From contig NC_008380.1 in assembly GCF_000009265.1 (NCBI RefSeq), forward strand, positions 4,609,501 to 4,673,500: 64,000 nucleotides of DNA. The letters run 5' to 3'. Every line of letters begins with the position of its first letter. Within the stretch, counting starts at the first letter, position 1. Of the stretch, positions 17,288-26,033 are shown piece by piece. The notes beneath the pieces were generated by a model. The model did no database searches. It worked only from the letters and a program-made list of their open reading frames with translations, and was not told the origin of the DNA. The position numbers were made by a program, and so were the translations under genes. Source of the DNA: Rhizobium johnstonii 3841 (GTDB lineage: Bacteria > Pseudomonadota > Alphaproteobacteria > Rhizobiales > Rhizobiaceae).

Positions 17288-17809
17288 AGCGCGTCGCGCA
17301 AAACTGAACCTAATTGAATGAGCCTGAGGGTTATTACGAAGCGCACGCCTCCACCATAAGGCTGTCGCCCGCGTCTCCAACCTTGCCTGCTCGCGCTTCC
17401 GCAGCTGTCGGTCGGAGACCAAGAGGCGTCGAAAATTCATCATACAACTACACAGCTTTTGTATGTTGACATTATACTTTACAGGTTCTAGCCATAGTGA
17501 GCCGGTCGGAGGAACGGCAAGAATAGAGGAGGCTATCGATCCAAGTCTTCTGTTTCCACAAGAAGAGCGACAGTGTTCGCGTGTAGAGGTAAGCAGCTGC
17601 TCCATCGAACCCGATGGGTACGCTGAGCCATGTTGGTATGTCTCGATGAGGCTCGTCCAACTCGTGCAAACCTTTCGGGCCGACCATCAGTGCCCGAGCG
17701 TGGAAATATCGCTGGAAGGAGGCGAAGCGTGCAGAGGCACCTTCCTCTAAGTCGCAAAGCCGGGATACCGACTCTGAGAATTCATCGTCATGCAAAACGG
17801 GAGGAGAGC
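17288..17809. other. Long leader/intergenic region before the TRAP operon
   Basis: 522 bp without a convincing gene. It holds the putative operator and -35 element at 17441-17471. About 310 bp of apparent 5' leader then separates that promoter from dctP. The minus-strand frame 17472-17795 has no family resemblance and would oppose the promoter, so I do not call it. Confidence 0.5.
17441..17471 (+). promoter_or_regulatory. Inverted repeat abutting a -35 element before dctP
   Basis: CATACAA (17441-17447) and TTGTATG (17459-17465) form a perfect 7-bp inverted repeat with an 11-base spacer. TTGACA (17466-17471), a consensus -35, follows at once; the -10 is weak (candidate CATAGT at 17492-17497). 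Likely operator for the GntR-type regulator encoded at the end of the operon, by position only. Confidence 0.4.
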
Positions 17810-18787
17810 ATGAAAAACCTTGTTAAACTGGCGGCCGGTCTTATGGTTGCCGCTTCATTCATGAGCGGCGCGGCCAGCGCTCAAACGGTGCTGAAATCGT
17901 CCGATACACATCCGGACGGCTATCCGACAGTCGAGGGCGTCAAATATTTCGGCGAGCTGTTGAAGGAGCGCACGCAGGGCCGCTATTCCCTCGAAGTGTA
18001 TCATTCCGCCCAGCTCGGCGAGGAGAAAGACACGATCGAGCAGGTGCGCTCCGGCGTAATCGAGTTGAATCGTGTGTCGATGGCGCCCTTCAACGGCACT
18101 GTGAAGGAATCGATCGTTCCGGCTCTGCCCTATATCTTCCGTTCGGAAGATCACATGCACAAGGTCATGGACGGCGCCATCGGCGACCAGATCAAGAAGG
18201 CGTTCGAACCGGCCGGCCTCGTGGTGCTTGCCTACTATGATGCCGGCGCGCGCTCGTTTTACAACAAAACGAAGCCGATCAATTCGGTTACCGACATGAA
18301 AGGTCTGAAGTTCCGCGTTATCCAGTCCGACATCTTCGTCGACATGGTGGCCGCCCTCGGCGCCAATGCCACGCCGATGCCCTATGGAGAAGTCTATTCG
18401 GGGATCGAAACGGGCGTTATCGACGGCGCGGAAAACAACTTCCCGAGCTACGACACCGCCAAGCACGCCGAAGTGGCGAAGAACTACTCGCTGGATGAGC
18501 ATACGATCCTGCCGGAAGTGTTCGTCATGAACAAGGCGGCGTTTGACAAGCTGACGCCGGAGGATCAGGCGGTCTTCAAACAGGCAGCCAAGGACAGCGT
18601 CGCCAAGCAGCGCGAGCTGTGGTCAGCCAAGGTCGCTGAATCGCGCGCCAATGTCGAAAAGCTCGGCGCTCAGATCACCATGCCGGACAAGCAGGGGTTC
18701 ATCGACGCCATGGCCCCGGTTTATGAAAAGCACGTGAAAGACGACGTGCTGAAGAAGATGGTCGAGGATGTAAAGGCTGTGCAATAG
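17810..18787 (+). CDS. TRAP transporter substrate-binding protein (DctP type)
   Basis: 325 residues with a signal peptide (MKNLVKLAAGLMVAASFMSG, cut near ASA-Q). Periplasmic receptor for an organic acid, delivering it to the DctQM pair. The conserved Arg that holds the carboxylate is in LKFRVIQ near residue 170, followed by the family block GEVYSGIETGVIDGAENN. Start chosen by the GGGAGGAG ribosome site. The sequence feels closest to receptors for sugar acids such as uronates; that is weak inference. Confidence 0.9.
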   Translation: MKNLVKLAAGLMVAASFMSGAASAQTVLKSSDTHPDGYPTVEGVKYFGELLKERTQGRYSLEVYHSAQLGEEKDTIEQVRSGVIELNRVSMAPFNGTVKESIVPALPYIFRSEDHMHKVMDGAIGDQIKKAFEPAGLVVLAYYDAGARSFYNKTKPINSVTDMKGLKFRVIQSDIFVDMVAALGANATPMPYGEVYSGIETGVIDGAENNFPSYDTAKHAEVAKNYSLDEHTILPEVFVMNKAAFDKLTPEDQAVFKQAAKDSVAKQRELWSAKVAESRANVEKLGAQITMPDKQGFIDAMAPVYEKHVKDDVLKKMVEDVKAVQ

Positions 18788-18830
18788 CCCTAGCCTGCCT
18801 TCCTTTTTGCGGAAAGCGGCGGCGGTTATC

Positions 18831-18854
18831 GGGGTGGACAGTTATCTCCACCCC
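18831..18854 (+). terminator. Hairpin between dctP and dctQ
   Basis: GGGGTGGA (18831-18838) / TCCACCCC (18847-18854), a perfect 8-bp stem with an 8-base loop and no U tract. It sits in the 147-bp gap after dctP. Such hairpins often stabilise the abundant receptor mRNA or partly end transcription, keeping receptor levels above permease levels. Confidence 0.5.
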
Positions 18855-18934
18855 GGTTCACACGCCGCTTCGTGCACATCTTCTCGTTTCCTCCCGACAA
18901 GGGAGAGTGAGCGCCCAAATTCGACGAGGTCCCT

Positions 18935-19513
18935 ATGTCGAACAACCTGACACCCGTCGTCAATTTTCTGACGCGCCTGAGCAACGCCGCCCTTTGGCTC
19001 GCGGGCACCGGCTTGGTGCTGATGACGGTCTTTGTCGCCTGGCAGGTATTTTGCCGCTATGTGCTGAATGATTCGCCGAGTTGGACGGAGCCGGGCTCGG
19101 TCATGCTGATGAGCTGGTTCATCTTCCTCGGCGCTGCCGTCGGCATCCGGGAGAATAATCATCTTGGTTTCGACGTGCTGCTTTATGTGCTGCCGAAATC
19201 CGGCAAGCGCGTCCTGCGCATGATCTCGGACGTCGTCATTCTCGCCTTCGGCGCCGGCATGGTCTGGTACGGCGGCGCGCTCATAAGCCTGACCTGGAAC
19301 ACAACCTTGCCGTCGCTGGGTATTTCCGGCGCGTTCGACTATCTGCCGCTCGCAGGCGGCGGGGTGCTTGCCGTTATCTTCTCGCTGGAGCGCATCGTGC
19401 TCCGCCTCGCCGGAGAACCGATCGACGATGCGCTGGATGAGATTCTGCCGGCGGAAATCGCCGTCGAGATCGAGAACATCAATGCCGATCCGAACGTCAA
19501 ATTGAAGGTGTAG
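18935..19513 (+). CDS. TRAP transporter small permease (DctQ type)
   Basis: 192 residues with four hydrophobic helices and the DctQ block VAWQVFCRYVLNDSPSWTEP near residues 35-55. It stabilises or docks the large permease in the inner membrane. The gap to dctM is only 4 bp. The C-terminal acidic cytoplasmic tail (about 40 residues) is longer than in many DctQ proteins. Confidence 0.9.
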   Translation: MSNNLTPVVNFLTRLSNAALWLAGTGLVLMTVFVAWQVFCRYVLNDSPSWTEPGSVMLMSWFIFLGAAVGIRENNHLGFDVLLYVLPKSGKRVLRMISDVVILAFGAGMVWYGGALISLTWNTTLPSLGISGAFDYLPLAGGGVLAVIFSLERIVLRLAGEPIDDALDEILPAEIAVEIENINADPNVKLKV

Positions 19514-19517
19514 CGCG

Positions 19518-20798
19518 ATGGAACTCTGGATCCTGTTCGGTGTTTTCACCACCCTGATGCTGATAGGCACGCCGATCGCCTTCTGCCTCGGCGTCGCCAG
19601 CTTCGCCACGGTGCTCTACATGGGCCTGCCGCCGCTGGTCATCTTCCAGCGGCTGAATTCCGGCATGAGTGTATTTTCGCTCCTCGCCATCCCCTTTTTC
19701 ATCTACGCCGGCGACCTGATGGTGCGCGGCGGCATCGCCAGCCGCATCGTCGCCTTCGCCGCATCACTGGTCGGCCACGTGCGCGGCGGCCTCGGCCAGG
19801 TCAACATCGTCACTGCCACGCTGTTCGGCGGCATCTCCGGTTCGGCGGTGGCAGAAGCCGCAGCCGTCGGCGGCCTGATGATCCCGCAGATGAAGCAGCG
19901 CGGCTATGGCGCCGATTATGCGGTGAACGTCACGTCGATGGCCGCGCTGATCGCGCTGCTCCTGCCGCCCTCCCACAACATGATCATCTATTCGATCTCT
20001 GCCGGCGGCAAGATCTCCATCGCCGACCTGTTCACCGCCGGCGTGTTACCCGGACTATTGCTCGCGGTCGCGCTCATGGTGACGGCTTACATCGTTGCGC
20101 GCTCGCGCGGCTATCCGACCGAGCCCTTTCCGGGCTTTGTCATGGTGGCTCATTTGCTCGCCGTCGCACTGCCCGGGTTGCTGCTGATCGCCATCATCTT
20201 CGGCGGGGTGAGGTCCGGCGTCTTCACTGCGACGGAAAGCTCTTGCATCGCGGTGCTCTACGCGCTGCTGATAACTCTCCTGGTCTACCGGCAGATGAGT
20301 TGGAGAGACTTCGTTCACGCCACGCAAGGCGCCGTGCGCACGACGGCAATGGTGCTTTTGATTATCGGCACGGCCGCCGCCTTCTCCTGGTTGATGGCCT
20401 TCCTCAAGGTGCCGGCCTCGCTGGTAATCTGGATGAAGAGCGTCGCCGACGATCCGCTGACGGTGCTGCTCCTGCTCAATGTCCTCATGCTTGTGCTCGG
20501 CACTTTTATGGACATGGGGCCGACCATCATTATCTGCACGCCGATCTTCCTGCCGGTTGCACAGGCCTACGGTGTCGACCCGGTGCATTTCGGCGTGATC
20601 ATGATCCTGAATTTCGGCATAGGGTTGAACACGCCTCCTGTCGGCGCGGTGCAATTCGTGGCTTGTGCAGTCGGCAAGATCTCTGTCTGGGAGGCCATGC
20701 GCTCGATCTGGCCGTTCTACGGTGCAGGCATCGTGGTGCTCGGGCTGGTCACTTACATCCCGGCGATTTCGCTGTGGCTGCCGAGCGTGTTCAAATAG
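19518..20798 (+). CDS. TRAP transporter large permease (DctM type)
   Basis: 426 residues, normal length for DctM, with about twelve hydrophobic segments. Sodium-coupled uptake channel of the TRAP system. Family blocks include GGISGSAVAEAAAVGGLMIPQM and DMGPTIIICTPIFLP. It works with the upstream receptor and small permease and is followed 9 bp later by the regulator gene, giving a four-gene operon. Confidence 0.93.
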   Translation: MELWILFGVFTTLMLIGTPIAFCLGVASFATVLYMGLPPLVIFQRLNSGMSVFSLLAIPFFIYAGDLMVRGGIASRIVAFAASLVGHVRGGLGQVNIVTATLFGGISGSAVAEAAAVGGLMIPQMKQRGYGADYAVNVTSMAALIALLLPPSHNMIIYSISAGGKISIADLFTAGVLPGLLLAVALMVTAYIVARSRGYPTEPFPGFVMVAHLLAVALPGLLLIAIIFGGVRSGVFTATESSCIAVLYALLITLLVYRQMSWRDFVHATQGAVRTTAMVLLIIGTAAAFSWLMAFLKVPASLVIWMKSVADDPLTVLLLLNVLMLVLGTFMDMGPTIIICTPIFLPVAQAYGVDPVHFGVIMILNFGIGLNTPPVGAVQFVACAVGKISVWEAMRSIWPFYGAGIVVLGLVTYIPAISLWLPSVFK

Positions 20799-20807
20799 GA
20801 GTGCGAG

Positions 20808-21581
20808 ATGGCGACCGACACAGCCGTAGATTTCAGGGTCGAGCGAAAGCCGAAACTCTCCGAAGGCGTCGTTTCGGCCATCCGCGCTCAGGTCGTGTCC
20901 GGAGTGTACGCGCCAGGCCAGAAGCTGCCGACGGAGACCCGGATGGGCGAACTCTTCGGCGTCAGCCGCACCGTTGTCCGTGAGGCGATTGCAACCCTTG
21001 CCGCCGACGGCCTCGTCGAGGCGCGGCAAGGCGCCGGCGTCTTCGTCAAGAACCATCCGACGATTGCCTTCGGTTCGATCAGCGCCGATGTCGGCAACAA
21101 GGTTTCCCATGCACTCAACATCATCGAGGTGCGCATGGGGCTGGAAATCGAGAGCGCAGGGCTTGCTGCGCTACGGCGCAATGCGGCTCAGGAAGCGCAG
21201 ATTCAGGAAGCATTCTTCGAATTCGACCGGCTGCTCGAGCGCGGCGAAGCAACCGGCAAGAGCGACTTCGCTTTCCACCGAGAAATCGCGGCTGCCACCA
21301 ATAATTCATATTATGTCGAAGTTCTCGATGCGCTTGGCATGCGGGCCATCCCCTGCGACGTCGCCTCGCCGTGGGGTACGGATAGCACGCTGTCGCGTGA
21401 CTATCAGGAAGGCCTGCAGCGCGAGCATTTGGCGATTTTGAAGGCGATTTCTGCCGGGGACCCGGAAGCCGCCCGCGCCGCCATGCGCGCCCATCTGGCG
21501 GCAAGCCAGGAGCGCTATCGCAGCCTTCTCAGCGGCCAGCAGGCCAAGTGGCTTTCAAGTATCCTTAAACGCAAGACCTGA
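20808..21581 (+). CDS. GntR-family regulator (FadR/FCD type)
   Basis: 257 residues. Winged-helix DNA-binding domain at about residues 15-80 (KLPTETRMGELFGVSRTVVREA is the recognition region) and a C-terminal FCD ligand domain with metal-binding histidine/aspartate positions (FHREIAAATNN near 165). As the last gene of the TRAP operon it most likely senses the imported acid and controls the operon, perhaps through the 17441-17465 inverted repeat. Confidence 0.88.
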   Translation: MATDTAVDFRVERKPKLSEGVVSAIRAQVVSGVYAPGQKLPTETRMGELFGVSRTVVREAIATLAADGLVEARQGAGVFVKNHPTIAFGSISADVGNKVSHALNIIEVRMGLEIESAGLAALRRNAAQEAQIQEAFFEFDRLLERGEATGKSDFAFHREIAAATNNSYYVEVLDALGMRAIPCDVASPWGTDSTLSRDYQEGLQREHLAILKAISAGDPEAARAAMRAHLAASQERYRSLLSGQQAKWLSSILKRKT

Positions 21582-21612
21582 AGAAGATCGCGCAACAACA
21601 AACATCAACGGT

Positions 21613-22794
21613 TTAAATCCGCATGCCGGGGATGGCGAGCGGATTGTCCGACAGCGCCACACGATCGGGCATGTCGATGCGCGGCTTGCCGAGGAAGGCG
21701 TCGAAGAGATCCTTCACGAAGGCTTCCGGCAGATCCCGGGTGATCAGCACCATGCGCGTGCGCCGGTCTTCCCCCGGCCAGGCGGGAAGCCGCACCGGCG
21801 GGTGGAAAATGCTCTGCACGCCATGCAGCACCAGCGGCCGATCCGGCCGGTCGGAAACGGACACGATCGCCTTCATCCTCAACAGCTTCTCGCCATGGGC
21901 CGAACGCAGAAGATCGATGAACATCTCGAGCGCCATCGGATCGATCGGCTTTTCCTCGATGATCGAGAAAGAGCGGATCGAGGCATCGTGACGATTGACG
22001 TCATGCGGATCCTGATGCGCGTGGCCATGATGATCATGATGGTGGTGACCGTGGTGATCGCCATCATGATCATGATCGTGATGTCCATCACGACCGTGGT
22101 CGTGATTGTGATGCGCCTCGTGTGCATCCTCGTCCTGCAGCCAGCGGCCGACATCGGCGATCTTCGTCGCCGGATCGTAGAGCCCGTTGACCAGCACCGC
22201 GGCACTGCCCGCCTCGGCGCTGTCGGCATCCATCATCACGGCACGCGGATTGAGCGCCCGCAGCCGCTTTTCCAGCCCGTCCGTCGCCTCGGCCATCGAT
22301 TTTTTCGAGACGATCAGCCGGTCGGCGACCGCCGCCTGCTTGCGCGCTTCCTCGTGATTGTCGAGCGTCTGCAGCCCATTAACCGCGTCCACGACGGTGA
22401 CGACGCCGTCGAGCTCGAAATTCGTGGCAATGACGGGATTTCCCATGATCGCCTGCATGACCGGTGAAGGATCGGCAAGGCCGGTCGTCTCGATGACGAC
22501 GCGCTTGACCGGCTTGACGCGGCCCGTCTGCACGGCGTCCATCAGGTTCGCCAGCGTATCGACAAGCTCGCCGCGCACGGTGCAGCAGAGGCAGCCATCG
22601 GACAGCTCGATGATCGAATCGCCGGAACTTTCGACCAGAAGATGATCGATGCCGACATCGCCGAATTCGTTGATGATGACGGCCGCATCCTTCATGACAG
22701 GATCTTTGAGGATGCGGTTGAGCAGCGTCGATTTGCCGGCGCCGAGAAAGCCTGTCAGGATGGTGACCGGAATCCTGTCGTTGAGCGCGCTCAT
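21613..22794 (-). CDS. COG0523 (CobW-like) GTPase with His-rich loop
   Basis: 393 residues. G3E-family P-loop GTPase: GFLGAGKSTLLNR near residue 15, the metal-binding CLCC motif (GCLCCTVRGEL) near 67, and a C-terminal CobW_C domain. A very His/Asp-rich segment lies at about residues 223-267, typical of metallochaperones for zinc or cobalt. It follows dacC by 19 bp on the same strand. Metal and client are unknown; it is not evidently part of the cobalamin genes 13 kb away. No Zur box recognised. Confidence 0.88.
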   Translation of the reverse strand: MSALNDRIPVTILTGFLGAGKSTLLNRILKDPVMKDAAVIINEFGDVGIDHLLVESSGDSIIELSDGCLCCTVRGELVDTLANLMDAVQTGRVKPVKRVVIETTGLADPSPVMQAIMGNPVIATNFELDGVVTVVDAVNGLQTLDNHEEARKQAAVADRLIVSKKSMAEATDGLEKRLRALNPRAVMMDADSAEAGSAAVLVNGLYDPATKIADVGRWLQDEDAHEAHHNHDHGRDGHHDHDHDGDHHGHHHHDHHGHAHQDPHDVNRHDASIRSFSIIEEKPIDPMALEMFIDLLRSAHGEKLLRMKAIVSVSDRPDRPLVLHGVQSIFHPPVRLPAWPGEDRRTRMVLITRDLPEAFVKDLFDAFLGKPRIDMPDRVALSDNPLAIPGMRI

Positions 22795-22813
22795 GTCATT
22801 TTACCTTAAAAGC

Positions 22814-23947
22814 TTAAAAGGATGTCGGGCGCGGCATCGGCACCGGCACGTTGGCGATTGCTCCCGCGGTATCGCCCCGCGCCATTTTCTCCGGCTGCGC
22901 TGCCGGCTGCGGATCCTGGCCCGGAATGAGGCCGGCAAAGACGAATTGCGGATCGTGGTCCATCGGCTGGATATAGGGTGACAGCACCTTCATGCGGCCG
23001 ACCTCGTCGCGCGTTTCGCTGCGCACCTTGGCGCCCTTGGCGCTGCAGATATCGGCGCCGATGTCGGTCACCTGGTCCTGTCCCACCCCGTAAGGTCTCA
23101 GCGAACCCAGCGTGTCGTTGCTGGCAGGCTGGGTGGTAAAGCCCTTCTGCAAAAGGTTCGCGGTCGCATCGGCGCGGGCTGCAAGGCTGTCGGTGCCGAG
23201 CACGACGGAGACCAGCGTGCGGCCGTTGCGCGTCGCCGAACCGATCTGGTTGAAGCCCGAGGCGCAGATGAAGCCGGTCTTCATGCCGTCCGCGCCGGCA
23301 AAACGGCCGATCAGCATGTTGAGGTTCGGCACGTTCTGCTGGCCGTTGGTGAAACCTTCCAGCGAGAAATAGCCGGCATATTGCGGAAAATCGCGGCGCA
23401 GCGCCACCGTCAGCACCGCAAGGTCGCGTGCCGTCGTATACTGGCCCTTGCCGGGCAAGCCGTTCGGATTGACGAAGTGCGAATCCGTCATGCCGAGCTT
23501 CAGCGCCTCGCCGTTCATCCGCGTCACGAAGCCTTCCTGCGTGCCGCCGATGGCTTCGGCGACCGCGACCGCAACATCATTGGCCGATTTGACCAGCAGG
23601 ATCTTCAATGCGCTGTCGAGCGTCAGTTTCTGACCCGGCTTGAAATACATCTTGGCGGCCGGCTGCGCGGCGGCACGTTTGCTGATGACGACGGGCGTAT
23701 CGAGGCTGATCTGACCGGCGCGGATCGCGTCGAACACGGTATAGACGGTCATCAGCTTGGTCAGCGAGGCCGGATACCATTTGCGGAAGGCCTCTTCATG
23801 CTCCAGCACGCGGCCGGTCTGTACATCGACGAGAATGTGCGGATTGGCCTGGGCCAGCGGAACCGAGGTCAGAAAAACGGCCGTCGCCGCTGACACGAAA
23901 GAAAGCGGCCGCAAGGCAGCAAACAAACGGAAGTGGCTCGTCGACAC
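22814..23947 (-). CDS. dacC: D-alanyl-D-alanine carboxypeptidase (low-molecular-weight PBP)
   Basis: 377 residues with a signal sequence and the three serine-enzyme motifs SLTK, SAN and KTG. Removes the terminal D-Ala from peptidoglycan pentapeptides in the periplasm. GTG start at 23947 preceded by AAGGACG. The C-terminus is proline-rich (VPVPMPRPTSF) rather than a clear amphipathic anchor. The symbol is by family habit; dacA/dacF are equally possible. Upstream member of a dacC-COG0523 pair. Confidence 0.88.
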   Translation of the reverse strand: MSTSHFRLFAALRPLSFVSAATAVFLTSVPLAQANPHILVDVQTGRVLEHEEAFRKWYPASLTKLMTVYTVFDAIRAGQISLDTPVVISKRAAAQPAAKMYFKPGQKLTLDSALKILLVKSANDVAVAVAEAIGGTQEGFVTRMNGEALKLGMTDSHFVNPNGLPGKGQYTTARDLAVLTVALRRDFPQYAGYFSLEGFTNGQQNVPNLNMLIGRFAGADGMKTGFICASGFNQIGSATRNGRTLVSVVLGTDSLAARADATANLLQKGFTTQPASNDTLGSLRPYGVGQDQVTDIGADICSAKGAKVRSETRDEVGRMKVLSPYIQPMDHDPQFVFAGLIPGQDPQPAAQPEKMARGDTAGAIANVPVPMPRPTSF

Positions 23948-24103
23948 GGTTCGTCCTTCAGATACAGGAAAATCTCGAAATCTTCCCCTATTTAGCCTAT
24001 ATGGCTATGACATGGCAAAGGTCATTGACTAAGTAATTTCCACAGCCTCACACCCTTGTGATGCGATGAAAGATTGTCGAGATTTCATAACAGGAACGCC
24101 GAT

Positions 24104-25267
24104 ATGCCGATTTTGAACAGAGCCGCGGAGTTGCAGGACGAGGTCGCCGAATGGCGCCGCCACATCCACGCTCGGCCCGAACTCCTCTTCGCGGTGGAAA
24201 ACACGGCCGCCTTCGTCGCCGAAAAACTCAAGGAATTCGGCATCGACGAGATCGTCACCGGTATCGGCCGCACCGGTGTCGTCGGCCTGATCAAGGGCAA
24301 GGGCGAAGGCCGCCGCACAGTCGGCCTGCGCGCCGACATGGACGCCCTGCCGCTCACCGAAATCACCGGCAAACCCTGGGCTTCGAAGACGCCGGGCAAG
24401 ATGCATGCCTGCGGCCATGACGGCCACACCGCCATGCTGCTCGGCGCCGCGAAATACCTGGCCGAAACCCGAAACTTCAACGGCAATGTCGCCGTCATCT
24501 TCCAGCCCGCCGAAGAAGGCGGCGGCGGCGGCAATCTGATGGTCAAGGACGGCATGATGGAGCGCTTCGATATCGAAGAGGTCTACGGCATGCACAATCT
24601 GCCAGGCCTCCCGGTCGGCCAGTTCGCCACCCGCAAGGGCGCCATCATGGCGGCGACCGACGAATTCACCGTCACCGTCAAGGGCCGCGGCGGCCACGCT
24701 GCCCAGCCGCATAAGACGATCGACCCGATCGCCATCGGCGCCCAGATCATCGCCAATCTGCAGATGATCGCCTCGCGCACCGCCGATCCGCTGCGCTCGG
24801 TGGTCGTCTCGGTGACCAAGTTCAATGCCGGTTTCGCCCATAACGTCATTCCGAACGATGCGACCTTCGCCGGTACGGTCCGCACCCTCGACCCCGAGGT
24901 GCGCACGCTCGCCGAAACCCGGTTCCGGCAGATTATCGAGGGCCTGGTCGCGGCCCACGGCGCCGAGGCCGAAATCAGCTTCCACCGCAACTATCCCGTC
25001 ACCGTCAACCACCCGGATGAGACCGAGCATGCAATCGCCACCGCCAGCGCCATCGCCGGCGAAGGCAACGTCAACGCCGAGATCGATCCGATGATGGGCG
25101 GCGAGGATTTCTCCTACATGCTGAACGCCCGCCCCGGCGCCTTCATCTTCATCGGCAACGGCGACAGCGCCGGCCTCCACAACCCGGCCTACGACTTCAA
25201 CGACGAAGCCATCGCCCACGGCATCTCCTATTGGGTCCGCCTTGCCGAACAACGCCTCGGCCTCTAG
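24104..25267 (+). CDS. M20 family amidohydrolase (hippurate/N-acyl amino acid hydrolase type)
   Basis: 387 residues. Two-metal aminoacylase/carboxypeptidase family: HACGHDGHTAML near residue 100, catalytic Glu in PAEEGGGG near 135, and the late metal ligand in MMGGEDFSYML near 330. Cleaves an N-acylated amino acid or similar amide; exact substrate not readable. Start chosen at 24104, after a CAGGAACG ribosome site. A perfect terminator hairpin follows, so it is probably a single-gene unit. Confidence 0.88.
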   Translation: MPILNRAAELQDEVAEWRRHIHARPELLFAVENTAAFVAEKLKEFGIDEIVTGIGRTGVVGLIKGKGEGRRTVGLRADMDALPLTEITGKPWASKTPGKMHACGHDGHTAMLLGAAKYLAETRNFNGNVAVIFQPAEEGGGGGNLMVKDGMMERFDIEEVYGMHNLPGLPVGQFATRKGAIMAATDEFTVTVKGRGGHAAQPHKTIDPIAIGAQIIANLQMIASRTADPLRSVVVSVTKFNAGFAHNVIPNDATFAGTVRTLDPEVRTLAETRFRQIIEGLVAAHGAEAEISFHRNYPVTVNHPDETEHAIATASAIAGEGNVNAEIDPMMGGEDFSYMLNARPGAFIFIGNGDSAGLHNPAYDFNDEAIAHGISYWVRLAEQRLGL

Positions 25268-25275
25268 CAACAATT

Positions 25276-25303
25276 AAGGCTTGGCTTCGCGCCAAGCCTT
25301 TTG
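25276..25303 (+). terminator. Terminator after the amidohydrolase gene
   Basis: AAGGCTTGGC (25276-25285) / GCCAAGCCTT (25291-25300), a perfect 10-bp stem with a 5-base loop and a short T run, 9 bp after the stop codon. Confidence 0.75.
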
Positions 25304-25321
25304 TATGCATGGCGTGCAAGT

Positions 25322-25398
25322 GGTCCCGTAGCTCAGCAGGATAGAGCACCAGATTCCTAATCTGGGGGTCGCGCGTTCGAATCGCGCCGGGATCACCA
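25322..25398 (+). tRNA. tRNA-Arg (anticodon CCU)
   Basis: 77 nt with complete cloverleaf: acceptor GGTCCCG pairing CGGGATC, D arm GCTC/GAGC, anticodon stem CCAGA/TCTGG around TTCCTAA (anticodon at 25356-25358), T arm GCGCG TTCGAAT CGCGC, and an encoded CCA at 25396-25398. Reads AGG codons. It is a site type often used by genomic islands, but no integrase or duplicated 3' end was seen here. Confidence 0.95.
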
Positions 25399-26033
25399 GT
25401 CAATCAGATGCTTATCTCCCTCGACAGAACCTACGTTCCTGCAGACATGCAAGAACGTAATAACGATGTCATGAGAAACCGGCCTTGACTGTTAGTAGCG
25501 AGGCCGAGCGTCGCGCTAAGGCCGCACGACCCGAGCTCTTGGGCCGAAGAAATTGGCGATCAATTGGATTCGTTCAACTGGCTAGTTTTTCAACATCGGA
25601 TCGATCCGCGGTCAGTTCGCTCAAAGTTGACGATCGCGTCTCCGCACAGACTGCCCTCCCGAAAAGGCACTCCGGCCAGAACCACTAGATCGGAAACAGT
25701 CAACGAATATTTTTGCGATCAATGCGCGCCCGACGCAAATGCGCGCATATCGGAGCATGCCATCGTAAAGTGGATATGGCCACTGCGGCTGATTATCGAT
25801 CCCTAGTTGAAAATGTTCTCTGCGATGAGCGCGCCGCGGAAGTCGTCATGGTCCCAGCCATGCGAAGTCTTTCGCACCGCTGCCTCGCCATCCCAGCCCA
25901 TAAAGAATGGCACGCTTCTTGCGTAGCTTGGCGTAGAGCCGAGCATATTCGGCGGAAGCCCACGAATTCTCACAACCGGAAGGTGGATGAGTTCTCGGAC
26001 ATTTGGAGTAGGCCGGTCGACGGCCAGGAGCAG
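25399..26033. other. Regulatory/intergenic region between tRNA-Arg and eutB
   Basis: 635 bp with no recognisable gene. Open frames here (25485-25688 and the N-terminal extension of eutB from 25713) have no family resemblance. It contains a sigma-54 promoter match at 25908-25922 and, about 165 bp upstream of it, the 10-bp palindrome ATGCGCGCAT (25739-25748), which could be an activator site. The size suits an upstream region for an enhancer-binding activator. Confidence 0.5.
25908..25922 (+). promoter_or_regulatory. Sigma-54 (RpoN) promoter of the ethanolamine operon
   Basis: TGGCACGCTTCTTGC matches the -24/-12 consensus TGGCACG-N4-TTGC exactly, with GG and GC at the required spacing. It is 111 bp upstream of the eutB ATG on the coding strand. 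RpoN control would place ethanolamine use under an enhancer-binding protein such as NtrC; the activator gene is not in this window. Confidence 0.75.

Noticed and set aside
17472..17795. 107-residue minus-strand frame before dctP
   Set aside because: No ribosome site or family match, and it would oppose the TRAP promoter region.
22010..22120. Repetitive CATGATGATCATG-like DNA, considered as a microsatellite or CRISPR
   Set aside because: It encodes the His/Asp-rich loop of the COG0523 protein in frame; the repeats are short and irregular.
25322..25398. tRNA-Arg as attachment site of a genomic island carrying the eut genes
   Set aside because: No integrase, no repeated copy of the tRNA 3' end was noticed, and codon use of eutBC looks like its neighbours.
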